Part shown: positions 40,311 through 52,642 of the stretch, piece after piece
Position numbering within the stretch: the first letter of the stretch is position 1
Layout: each line of letters starts with the position of its first letter
Source of the DNA: Fasciola hepatica
Lineage: Eukaryota; Platyhelminthes; Trematoda; Plagiorchiida; Fasciolidae
Length of the DNA stretch: 64,000 bases
Direction of reading: 5' to 3'
Assembly: GCA_948099385.1 (NCBI GenBank)
Contig: CANUEZ040000211.1
Span: 216,501-280,500 of the forward strand
Made by a program: the position numbers and the translations under genes
The notes under the pieces: generated by a model
What the model saw: only the letters and a program-made list of their open reading frames with translations
Database searches by the model: none
What the model was told of the DNA's origin: nothing

Positions 40311-43210
40311 AATTACCAATCATCAATCATCTGTCACCAATAACCGGTCATCAACCATTTATAATCAATTACCAATCATCATTCATCAATCATCAATCAT
40401 CATTCAACCATCATCAATCGTCAATGAGGAATCATCAATCATCAATTATCATACATCAATCATCAGTGATCAATCATCAATAACCACTCATCGATAATCA
40501 ATAATCAACAATCGATCATCATTCATCAATCATCAATCATCAATTATCGATTATAAACAATCAATAACAAATCATCAACCACCAATCATCAATCATCAAT
40601 CACCATTCAATAATCATCAATAATGAATCGTCAACCATCAGTCATCAATCATCAAACATCATCCAAAAATCAAAAATCATTACGCATAAATCTTCAATCT
40701 GGAATTATCAGTCATCGGTAATCTTCAATAATCAATCATCAATCATCAATCGTCAATCATCAAACATCAACTATCAATCAACAATCATCATTCATCAATC
40801 ACCAGTCATCAGTCATATATCATCAATCATCAATCATCGATAGAGAAACATCAATCACAAAGCATCAATCGTTAATTTTCAATCATCAATCAATAATCAT
40901 CAATCATACATCGACGATCATCAACCATAAATCATCACCTTTGATCATCAATCATCAACCATCAATAACCCATAATAAATCATCAAACATCGATCATCAT
41001 TCATCAATCATCAATCATCAAACATCAATTATCAATCATCAATCATCATTCATCAATCACCAGTCATCAATCATAAATCATCAATCATCAATCATCGCTA
41101 GAGAAACATCAATCACAAATCATCAATCGTTAATTTTCAATCATCAATCAATAATCATCAATCATACATCGACGATCATCAACCATAAATCATCATCTTC
41201 GATCATCAATCATCAACCATCAATTATCAAACATCAATCATCAAACATCAAGCATTATTTTACAATCAGCAATGATCAATCACCAATAATCGATCATCAA
41301 ACATCAATCATCATTCAACCATCATCAACCGTCAATGAGGAATCATCAATCATCAATAATCATACATCAATCATCAGTGATCAATCATCAATAACCACTC
41401 ATCGATAATCAATAATCAACAATCGATCATCATTCATCAATCATCAATCATCAATTATCGATTATAAACAATCAATAACAAATCATCAACCACCAATCAT
41501 CAATCATCAATCACCATTCAATAATCATCAATTATGAATCGTCAATCATCAGTCATCAATCATCAAACATCATCCAACAATCAAAAATCATTACGCATAA
41601 ATCTTCAATCTGGAATTATCAGTCATCGGTAATCTTCAATAATCAATCATCAATCATCAATCGTCAATCATCAAACATCAACTATCAATCAACAATCATC
41701 ATTCATCAATCACCAGTCATCAGTCATATATCATCAATCATCAATCATCGATAGAGAAACATCACTCACAAATCATCAATCGTTAATTTTCAATCATCAA
41801 TCACTAATCATCAATCATACATCGACGATCATCAACCATAAATCATCATCTTCGATCATCAATCATCAACCATCAATAACCCATAATAAATCATCAAACA
41901 TCGATCATCATTCACCAATCATCAATCATCAAACATCAATTATCAATCATCAATCATCATTCATCAATCACCAGTCATCAGTCATATATCATCAATCATC
42001 AATCATCGATAGAGAAACATCACTCACAAATCATCAATCGTTAATTTTCAATCATCAATCACTAATCATCAATCATACATCGACGATCATCAACCATAAA
42101 TCATCATCTTCGATCATCAATCATCAACCATCAATTATCAAACATCAATCATCAAACATCAAGCATTATTTTTCAATCAGCAATGATCAATCACCAATAA
42201 TCGATCATCAATCATCAATCATCAGTCATCAATCATCAATCATCAATACTCAATCATCAATCATCAATCATCAATCATCAATCACCAATCATCAATAACC
42301 GGTCATCAAACATTAATAATCAATTATCAATCATCAATCAGCAATCACCAATAATCATTCAACCATCATCAATCGTCAATGAGGAATCATCAATCATCAA
42401 TTATCATACATCAATCATCAGTGATCAATCATCAATAACCACTCATCGATAATCAATAATCAACAATCGATCATCATTCATCAATCATCAATCATCAATT
42501 ATCGATTATAAACAATCAATAACAAATCATCAACCACCAATCATCAATCATCAATCACCATTCAATAATCATCAATAATGAATCGTCAATCATCAGTCAT
42601 CAATCATCAAACATCATCCAACAATCAAAAATCATAAAGCATAAATCTTCAATCTGGAATTATCAGTCATCGGTAATCTTCAATAATCAATCATCAATCA
42701 TCAATCATCAATCATCAATAATCAAACATCAATTATCAATCATCAATCATCAATCATGAATCACCAATCATCAGTCATCAATAATCGATCATCAATCATC
42801 AACAATCAATTTTCAAGCATCAATCATGAATCAAATATCAGCAATCATCAATCATAAATCATCAATTATCAATCACCAATCATCAATCATCTATCACCAA
42901 TAACCGGTCATCAACCATTTATAATCAATTACCAATCATCAATCATCAAACATCAATCACCATTCAACCATCATCAATCGTCAATGAGGAATCATCAATC
43001 ATCAATTATCATACATCAATCATCAGTGATCAATCATCAATAACCACTCATCGATAATCAATAATCAATCATCGATCATCATTCATCAATCATCAATCAT
43101 CAATTATCGATTATAAATAATCAATAACAAATCATCAACCATCAATCATCAATCATCAATCACCATTCAATAATCATCAATTATGAATCGTCAATCATCA
43201 GTCATCAATT
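40311..43210 (+). repeat. Satellite array with units of about 0.91 and 1.04 kb
   Basis: Landmark GCATAAATCTTCAATCTGGA occurs around 40684, 41595 and 42639 (911 and 1044 bp apart) and once left of island 1 near 37998. Shared sub-blocks include GATAGAGAAACATCA and the CGTTAATTTTCAATCATCAA marker also found in the 9-31 kb block. The stretch 42756-42930 is the uninterrupted counterpart of the island 1 insertion site. No gene is visible. Confidence 0.85.
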
Positions 43211-46200
43211 ATCAAAAATCATCCAACAATCAATAATCATTACGCATATATATTCAATCAGGAAACATAAATCATCGTTATTCATTAATAATCAAACATC
43301 AATCATCAATCACCAATCATCAATTATCAATGATCAAGCATCAATCATCAATAATCAGTCAATAATCATCAATCATCAATCATCAAAAAACAATATTCAA
43401 TAATCAATGATCAATCAACAATCCTCAATCATCAGTCATCAACAATCAATCAGATATCGTCAATTATCTAACATCAATTATAAATTACCAATAATGAGCG
43501 TTCAACAAGCAATGATTAGTCATCAATAATCAATCATCCATTATCGTTAATCAATCATCATTCATCAATAATGAAGCATCAATCATCAATCATCAATCAT
43601 CATTGAACAATAAGCAATCATCGGTCATCAATAATCAATCATCAATCTTCACAAGTTTATCGCCAATCATCAAACATCAAACATCAATCGGCAATCACCA
43701 ATCATCAATCGTTATTCATCAATCATCAGTAATCATTCATCAATAATCAATAATCAATCATCACTCAACAAACAGCAGTAATCAATCATCAATCATCAAT
43801 CATCAATCATCAATCACGAATCATCAATAGTCAATCCCCAATAATCAATTATCAATCACCAATCATCAATCATCAATGATCAATCATTAATTATCAATCA
43901 CCAATCATCATTCATCAATCATTAAATACCAATCATCAATCGTCAATCATCAATTATAAATCATCATTCACCATTCATCTATCAATAATCAATAATCAAC
44001 AATCATCAATCATCAACAATAAATAATCAAACATTAATCATCAATCATCAATCATCAATCATCAATCCTCAATCATCAGTCATCAATCTTCATTCATCAA
44101 TCATCAATCATCAATCATTAATTGTCAATCATCAATCATCAATCATCAATCCTACAGCATCAATCATCATTCATCGATCATCAGGCATCAAAAATCTATC
44201 ATAAGTAATCAGTCATCAATCGTCAATCATCAGTTATCAATCACCAATAATCAATCATCAATCATCAATAATCAATCATCAATCATCATTCATCAATAAT
44301 CAATCATTAATCATCAATCATCAATAATCAATAATTAATCATAAATATTCAATCACCAATCATCAATTGTCAATCACCAATAATCAATCTTCAACCATCA
44401 ATAATCAATCGTAAATCATCGATCATCGATCATCAGTCACCAGTCATCAGTCTTCAATTTTCAATCATCATTCATCGATCATCACTCATCAATCAATCAA
44501 AAATCGTCATCATCAATCGTCAATCATCAATCACCAATCAACAATCATCAATCATCAATCATTATTCATCAATCACTGATAACTTATCAACAATCAATAA
44601 TAATTAATCGTACATAATCAATCATCAATCACCAATCACCAGTCATTACCAATCAATCAAAAATCATCAGTCATTAATGGTCAATCTTCAATCAACAATA
44701 ATCAATTGTCAATCATCAATCATCAGTCATCAACAATCAATCAATTATCCTCACGATTTAATCGTCAATAAGCAAATATCCATAATCATTCGTCAATCAT
44801 CAATAACAAGTTACCAATCATCAATCATCAATATTCAATCATCAATAATCAAATATCAATCATCAATCACCAATCAACAATAATCAATCATAAATCACTA
44901 TTCATCAATCTTTGATCAACAATCACCATTCATCAATCATCAACCGTACATTATCAATCATCAATCATCGATCACCGTTCATCAAAAATCAATAACAAAT
45001 CATCAGTCATCAATCGTCAATCATCAATCATCAATCATCAATCATCAATCATCATTCATCAATCATCAGTCATTAGGTATCAACCATCAACCGTCAATAA
45101 TCAATCATCAATCGTCAATCACCAATAATCAATCATCAATCATCCATAGTCAATGATCAACCATCACGCGGTAATTGTCAATAAGCAAACATCGATCATG
45201 ATTCTTCAAACATCAATCATCATTTACCAATGATCAAACATCAATCATCAATCACCACTCATCAATCATCAATCATCTATCATCAATCATCAATAATCAA
45301 TCATCACTCTTCAATCACCAATCATCAATCATCAATCATCAATCATCAATCATCAATCGTCAATCACAAATATTCATCAATCCATCATCAATGATCAATC
45401 ATCAATCATCAATCATCAATCATCAATCATCAATCATCAATCTTCACCCATCAATCGTCATACACTATTAATCAGTCATCAATATTCAATCATAAATCCT
45501 CAAGCATCAATCATGAATCATCAATAATCAGTCATCATTTATCAACCATCAAACAACAATTAAATCATATATATTCTATCATAAATCATTATTTTTCAAT
45601 CAAAACTCGTCAATCATCAATCATTTATCATCAATGATCAATCATCAATCAGCAATCGGCAAACATCTATCATCAATCATCAATCATCATTCATCGATCA
45701 TCAAACTTCAATCATCAAACACCAATAAACAATCATTATTAATCAACCATTAATCATCAGCCATTATTATTCACTCATCAATCATCGATCACCAATCAGC
45801 AATCACCAATCACCAATCATCAATCATCAAACATCAATCGTACACCATCCATCAATAATCATCGATCACCAATCATCAACATTCAATTATCAATCATCAG
45901 TCATCAATCTTTATACATCAATCATCAATCACCAATCATCAGTCATTAATCAACAATCATCAATCTTCAATCATCAGTCATCAATCATCAATAATCAATC
46001 GTACATCATCAATCATGAAAAACTGATTACCAATCACCAAGAATGAATCATAAATCATCAGTAATCAACCGTCAATCATCAGTCATCAAACATCAAAAAT
46101 CAATCATCATTCACCAAACATCATTCATCAATAATCATTCATCAATCATCCATCATCAATCATCAGTCATCAATCATCGTGGCCAAATAATCAATCATCA

Positions 46201-46457
46201 ATCACCGATCATCAATAATCAATCATCAAGCATCAATAATCAATCATCAATCATCAATACTCAATCATCAATCATGAATTACCAATCATCAATCATTAAT
46301 AATAAATGATCAATACACATTCATCAATCAGCAGTCGTCAATCATCAGTAATAAATTCTCAATCATCAATCATCAATCATCAATCTTCAATCAATAATAA
46401 TCAATCAACAATAACCGGTCCTCAACCATCAATCATCAATCATCATTCATCATTCAT
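43211..46457 (+). repeat. Irregular heptamer satellite without obvious large units
   Basis: The stretch is diverged CAATCAT repeat with more substitutions than neighbouring segments (for example GGTAATTGTCAATAAGCAAA near 45170). I see no tandem duplication of more than about 100 bases, no island and no gene in it. Confidence 0.75.
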
Positions 46458-49400
46458 CAATCATCAATCATCAATCATCAATAACCAATCATCAATCATA
46501 AGTCATCAAACATCGATGATCAGTAATCAATCATCAATCATCAATAAATATTAATCAGTCGTCAATCATGAATCATCAGTGATCAATAATCAATCATCAT
46601 TTAAAAATCATCAATCATCAATCATCAGTCATCAATCATCAATCATCAATCATCAGTCATCTTTCATCCATCATAAATCATCAATAAAAAACGGCAATAT
46701 TCACTCATCAACCATCAAAAATCAAAAATCATTCCCCAATATTCAATCATCAAACATCGATCACCAATCATCAACAATCAAACATATATCATCAATAATC
46801 AATCGTCAATCATCAATCATCGATCATCAATATTCAAGCATCAATCATCAATCATCAATAATCAACCATCAATATTCAGTCATCAATCATTATACATCAA
46901 TCATGAAAAATCAATCACCAGTCATCGATCATCATTCATCACTCATCAATCATCAATAATCAATAATCAATCATCAGTCATCATTCATCAATTATTAATC
47001 ATCAATTACCAATCATCATTCATCAATCACCAATCATCATTCATCAATCATCAATCATCAGTCATCAAAAATCAATCGTCAATATTCAGTCATCAATCAT
47101 CGATCAACAATAATCAACAATCAAACATATATCATCAATAATCGATAGTCAAACCTCAGTCGTCAATCATCAATCTCCATTCATCAATCATTATTCATCA
47201 ATCATCAATCATCAATCATCAATCATCAATCATCAATCATCAATCGTCAATCACAAATAATCATCAATCCATCATCAATGATCAATCATCAATCATCAAT
47301 CATCAATCATCAATCATCATTCATCAATCAACAATCATCCATCATCAATCTACAACCGTCCATTATCAATCATCAGTCATCAATTATCCATAATCAATCT
47401 TCACCCATCAATCGTCATACACTATTAATCAGTCATCAATATTCAATCATAAATCCTCAAGCATCAATCATGAATCACTAATCATCATTCATCATTCATC
47501 AATCATCAATCATCAATCATCAATAACCAATCATCAATCATATGTCATCGAACATCGATGATCAGTAATCAATCATCAATCATCAATCAATATTAATCAG
47601 TCGTCAATCATGAATCATCAGTGATCAATAATCAGTCATCATTTATAAATCATCAATCATCAATCATCAGTCATCAATCCTCAATCATCAATCATCAGTC
47701 ATCTTTCATCCATCATAAATCATCAATAAAAAACGGCAATATTCACTCATCAATCATCAAAAATCAAAAATCATTCCCCAATATTCAATCATCAAACATC
47801 GATTACCAATCATCAACAATCAAACATATATCATCAATATACAATCGTCAATCATCAATCATCGATCATCAATATTCAAGCATCAATCATCAATCATCAA
47901 TAATCAACCATCAATAATCAGTCATCGATCATCATTCATCACTCATCAATCATCAATAATCAATAATCAATCATCAGTCATCATTCATCAATTATGAATC
48001 ATCAATTACCAATCATCAATCATCAATAACCAATCATCAATCATAAGTCATCAAACATCGATGATCAGTAATCAATCATCAATCATCAATAAATATTAAT
48101 CAGTCGTCAATCATGAATCATCAGTGATCAATAATCAATCATCATTTAAAAATCATCAATCATCAATCATCAGTCATCAATCATCAATCATCAATCATCA
48201 GTCATCTTTCATCCATCATAAATCATCAATAAAAAACGGCAATATTCACTCATCAACCATCAAAAATCAAAAATCATTCCCCAATATTCAGTCATCAAAC
48301 ATCGATCACCAATCATCAACAATCAAACATATAGCATCAATAATCAATCGTCAATCATCAATCATCGATCATCAATATTCAAGCATCAATCATCAATCAT
48401 CAATAATCAACCATCAATATTCAGTCATCAATCATTATACATCAATCATGAAAAATCAATCACCAGTCATCGATCATCATTCATCACTCATCAATCATCA
48501 ATAATCAATAATCAATCATCAGTCATCATTCATCAATTATTAATCATCAATTACCAATCATCATTCATCAATCACCAATCATCATTCATCAATCATCAAT
48601 CATCAGTCATCAAAAATCAATCGTCAATATTCAGTCATCAATCATCGATCAACAATAATCAACAATCAAACATATATCATCAATAATCGATAGTCAAACC
48701 TCAGTCGTCAATCATCAATCTCCATTCATCAATCATTATTCATCAATCATCAATCATCAATCATCAATCATCAATCATCAATCATCAATCGTCAATCACA
48801 AATAATCATCAATCCATCATCAATGATCAATCATCAATCATCAATCATCAATCATCAATCATCATTCATCAATCAACAATCATCCATCATCAATCTACAA
48901 CCGTCCATTATCAATCATCATTCATCAATTATCCATAATCAATCTTCACCCATCAATCGTCATACACTATTAATCAGTCATCAATATTCAATCATAAATC
49001 CTCAAGCATCAATCATGAATCACTAATCATCATTCATCATTCATCAATCATCAATCATCAATCATCAATAACCAATCATCAATCATATGTCATCGAACAT
49101 CGATGATCAGTAATCAATCATCAATCATCAATCAATATTAATCAGTCGTCAATCATGAATCATCAGTGATCAATAATCAGTCATCATTTATAAATCATCA
49201 ATCATCAATCATCAGTCATCAATCCTCAATCATCAATCATCAGTCATCTTTCATCCATCATAAATCATCAATAAAAAACGGCAATATTCACTCATCAATC
49301 ATCAAAAATCAAAAATCATTCCCCAATATTCAATCATCAAACATCGATTACCAATCATCAACAATCAAACATATATCATCAATATACAATCGTCAATCAT

Positions 49401-49547
49401 CAATCATCGATCATCAATATTCAAGCATCAATCATCAATCATCAATAATCAACCATCAATAATCAGTCATCGATCATCATTCATCACTCATCAATCATCA
49501 ATAATCAATAATCAATCATCAGTCATCATTCATCAATTATGAATCAT
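46458..49547 (+). repeat. Near-identical tandem pair of 1545-bp units
   Basis: Landmarks at 46579, 47278 and 47621 recur at 48124, 48823 and 49166, each exactly 1545 bp further. Sequence such as AAAAAACGGCAATATTCACT is identical between copies and only occasional single-base differences are visible (CAATATTCAATCATC against CAATATTCAGTCATC). Within each 1545-bp unit there is a shorter partial duplication offset by 1042 bp. After 49547 the start of another copy continues to about 49780. The high identity points to a recent event, or to an assembly duplication. Confidence 0.9.
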
Positions 49548-49779
49548 CAATTACCAATCATCATTCATCAATCACCAATCATCATTCATCAATCATCAAT
49601 CATCAGTCATCAAAAATCAATCGTCAATATTCAGTCATCAATCATCGATCAACAATAATCAACAATCAAACATATATCATCAATAATCGATAGTCAAACC
49701 TCAGTCGTCAATCATCAATCTCCATTCATCAATCATTATTCATCAATCATCAATCATCAATCATCAATCATCAATCATC

Positions 49780-50440
49780 CATCATCATGAATCCATCATC
49801 AATCATTAATCACCAATCATCAATCCTCATTCATCAGTCTGCAATCATCAAATATAAATCATCAATCATCAATCATCAATAACCATTCATCATTCATCAA
49901 TCATCAATCAATAATAATGAATAATCAGTCATCATTCTTCATCCATGAAACATCAATCATCAATCACCAATAAGCAATCATCAAAAATCAATCAACAACC
50001 ATCAATCAACAATCATCAATCATAAGTCATCAATCAACAATCATCAATCACAATCATCATCCATCAAACAATAATCATCAATCATCAATCATCAATCATC
50101 AATCATCAATCATCGATCATCAATCATCAATCATCCATCATCAATCATCAATCATCAATCATCATTCATCAGTCATCAATTATCAATAATCATGCATCAC
50201 TCATCAATTATAAATCATCAATTTTCACGTATCAATCATCAATCATTATTCATCAATCATCAATCATCAATCATCAATCATCAATCATCAATAAACAATC
50301 ATCAATCATCAATCATCGATCATCAATCATCAATCATCATTCATCAATAATCTTTCATCAATCATCAAACGTCAATCATCAATCATCAAAAATGAGTCAT
50401 CATTCCTCATTCATAATTCATCAATCAACAATCATCAATC
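49780..50440 (+). repeat. Satellite left of island 2, start of the GCATCACTCATCAA family
   Basis: This is heptamer repeat. At 50191 the sequence CATGCATCACTCATCAATTA followed by a TTTTCACGTATC variant appears, the first example of the marker that dominates from 57 kb onward. Island 2 is thus inserted inside, or at the edge of, that family of units. Confidence 0.75.
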
Positions 50441-50451
50441 ATATTATATAA

Positions 50452-50483
<32 letters not shown>
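50441..50483. repeat. (TA)n microsatellite at the left border of island 2
   Basis: AT-rich sequence from 50441 becomes uninterrupted TA dinucleotide from 50457 to 50483. It sits exactly between the heptamer satellite and unique sequence, the place where the 3' end of a - strand LINE would join its target. It may be the LINE's terminal simple repeat, a later expansion, or unrelated. Confidence 0.85.
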
Positions 50484-52078
50484 TGGTATCTTTCTCGGCC
50501 ATGTTCGAGACGCACGCGCTAAAGCATGATCATGGTGTACACATTACTCAATAAAATGAAATGTTCACATATTCTAAGTATGAAAGTCGAACGTATAAGA
50601 GATGAAAACCAATGACAGGAAAAGTTTGAATGGACCATTCTGATAATGGTTTGCGCGGCAGTTTTAAACCGGTTTCGAATCCGGATCACGCAGTGGTGCG
50701 CGGTGGAGATATCGAGAAAATCGTTAGCGCAGTGCTAAGGAGGCATTATTAACAAGAATGATGCAATCCCAGGAAACCAGAGGCCAACTAAGGTTCTGCA
50801 GATGGAATAAATTTTGAACAAGAAGAAAAAGGGTGGAAAATCGACGCATGCGAAGAGGATAGCGATCCATGAAGTCAATGCAGACCCTGAATGACGGATT
50901 TACCGGAGTTCTGTAAACGGAATGAGATTTGAAGCAGGGGACATGAGGCCAGTTTCGTGAAAGTAAACACCGGTGGATGTGGGAGAAACAGCAGTCCATA
51001 AAAAGGTGAGTTTAGATTCAAGGCCAGTAACATGTACTATTCAGAAATAAGAAGGCGCAACTGGAGGGTCTTCGAGAAATGGAGAGTCAAATTCCAGCCG
51101 GCTACGGTTCGGAGAAAAGATAACCTGTGTTAACGGATAATAAAGTGGGAAAATCTTCGCAGGGACTTGAGCGTTATGCTGCTTCAATGACAAATATATA
51201 TATATATATGTATGTGATGACGCATTTGCCTTCAGTGTTATTCTGGTAACGTACGACATCGAATGCGTAAGTTTCGTCTGGCAGGGCAAAGTATGTGTCA
51301 GTCAATCAGCCGAGTGTGGCTGTATGTTAGCGGCATGCGCGTGAGGTGCATTTAGTGTTGGTTGCGTTAGAAAATGCTGAACGATCTGATAAGCAGTTGA
51401 GGGTATCTCCTGTTGTGTGGTTGGATTTCGGTCCCAGTTGCCATGATAGGTTCCACTTGAGTCTCTGTCCGTACGAGTCAAAGCGGCCTCCTTGGTTAGC
51501 CAATTTGGCGACTGAGAAAGTGGGAGACAACGACCTGAAATAAAGGGAGATTGCAGTCTGGACGTGGTTCCAGCTGTGGGTTATGATAATATATGAAGAC
51601 AATGAACAATATATTGGTTAGGTCTACGTGAGTGGGGCATGGGTAAAATAGGCTCGCAGTGGATTTGAGCTATACTGCTGCAGGCTGACGAAGTTGCGTA
51701 CACAGGCTTGGTAGCTGTATGCATTTCAAAGGATTTATGATTTGCCCGTGGTTAGTAATGATAACCTTCAATACCGTTTGCTTATGCAGAACGCAGTTTG
51801 GCACGAGGCGATAAGATAGGTTTGAAATAACAGACAAAGCGAGTAGGACAATCATACTGTTTGCGTGGCGCTACGCTGTTACTGTCTCTTTCGGTATAGT
51901 GGTTATTCTATACTGAGTAGTTTCTAAGGATTCAAAGTAGAAGGAACTATTGGGGTGACAGTGGTTATAGATTAGAGGTTAATATTCTGTTTAGGCATTG
52001 TAAACTGGTAGGTTTACGCTAAGTTAATGGCAACTGCGGCGTATGGTGTGGCACATCCTAGATTATCAAGGGTTCAGG
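50484..52078. other. Unassigned unique sequence in island 2, possibly LINE 3' region
   Basis: About 1.6 kb of ordinary-complexity DNA with no recognisable protein; open frames reach at most about 91 codons. It contains a second short (AT)n run at 51194-51209. Two related stretches near 50791 and 50909 (GTTCTGCAGATGGAATAAAT and GTTCTGTAAACGGAATGAGA) suggest an old internal repeat of about 118 bp. A GGTTTCGAATCC stretch near 50670 resembles a tRNA-type B box with an extra T, but no matching A box was found. Its position downstream of the LINE coding region on the - strand makes a long 3' untranslated region or older inserted fragments the likely explanations. Confidence 0.5.
51194..51209. repeat. 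Short (AT)n run
   Basis: Eight AT dinucleotides, followed by GTATGTG, lie within the unassigned part of island 2. Confidence 0.85.
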
Positions 52079-52369
52079 TTAGTATCCAGCGTTTTCCTCA
52101 TAAGCTCTATCAAAAGACATATAAGGATTCGTAAGAGCGATCAGTTTTTGGATGCCCAGAGCTACGTGTAGTCCAGACTTAAACATAATTAGGGAGTCTA
52201 CGGAACGGACTTCAGCTGGAAGTTTATTCCACAGAGTTGCATATTTCAGGAGGAAGAAGTTGATGGTAAAAAGTTGGGATTGTTTTGCTGTTCTAGATCG
52301 TATGAATGAACCGCTCAGTTCCGTAATTGCTGCAGCGGTGATGCCAACCCTTTGCGGGTCTAATTGAGC
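52079..52369 (-). pseudogene. Second, diverged LINE ORF2 C-terminal fragment
   Basis: On the - strand a frame of 96 codons opens after a TAG at 52370-52372 and ends with TAA at 52079-52081. Its translation contains INFFLLKYATLWNKLPAEVR, FKSGLHVAL and LTNPY, and ends in G-Y-stop. The ORF2 C-terminus just upstream (52400-52639) contains SNFFINKYASLWNKLPQRIR, FKQEISIAL and LYNPY, and also ends in G-Y-stop. The two align along their whole length at roughly one third identity by eye. The fragment is in the same frame as ORF2 and begins only about 30 bases after its stop. It lacks any reverse transcriptase motif. It is either the 3' end of an older related LINE or a duplicated C-terminal region. 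Confidence 0.75.
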
Positions 52370-52399
52370 CTAGGTTGCTTAGAGCGGTTATTCGACTTA

Positions 52400-52639
52400 T
52401 TAGTACCCTATACCTACCTCAAAGGCCTGAGCCCTTGGAATATACGGATTGTATAACCTAGTCAGCGTGTCCACCGTTAGGGCTATGCTTATTTCCTGTT
52501 TGAAAGCCACCGATGTCGGTGATAACGCCCGAATTCGTTGTGGTAGCTTATTCCACAATGAAGCGTACTTGTTAATGAAGAAGTTTGACCGAAGAGCAAG
52601 CTTCGGCAAAGGGACAGACACCAATAACTCATTGTTACG
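52400..52639 (-). pseudogene. LINE ORF2 C-terminal region after a nonsense codon
   Basis: Directly after TAA at 52640-52642 the same frame reads RNNELLVSVPLPKL and on to SNFFINKYASLWNKLP and LYNPY, ending at TAA 52400-52402. A W-N-x-L-P element close to the end of ORF2 is typical of CR1-like proteins, so this is the true C-terminus cut off by a premature stop. Its role in these elements is not well defined. The next frame segment (52079-52369) is a diverged copy of it. Confidence 0.85.
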
Positions 52640-52642
52640 TTA
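52640..52642 (-). other. In-frame TAA before the ORF2 C-terminus
   Basis: The - strand codons read TCT CCC TAA CGT AAC AAT GAG. The frame stays open for 79 codons past it and the translation is family-like, so the stop is probably disabling. Confidence 0.85.

Noticed and set aside
40941..49462. Similar repetitive open frames in the second array segment
   Set aside because: They have the same cause as in the first array; their apparent conservation between copies reflects recent DNA duplication and not coding constraint.
50660..50700. A possible tRNA-derived SINE promoter (GGTTTCGAATCC resembling a B box)
   Set aside because: The match has an extra T, and I could not find an A box at the right distance or a cloverleaf. 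It is mentioned only as a weak hint.
50724..51855. Short - strand open frames in the unassigned part of island 2 (60-91 codons)
   Set aside because: No motif, no shared frame with ORF2, and lengths expected by chance.
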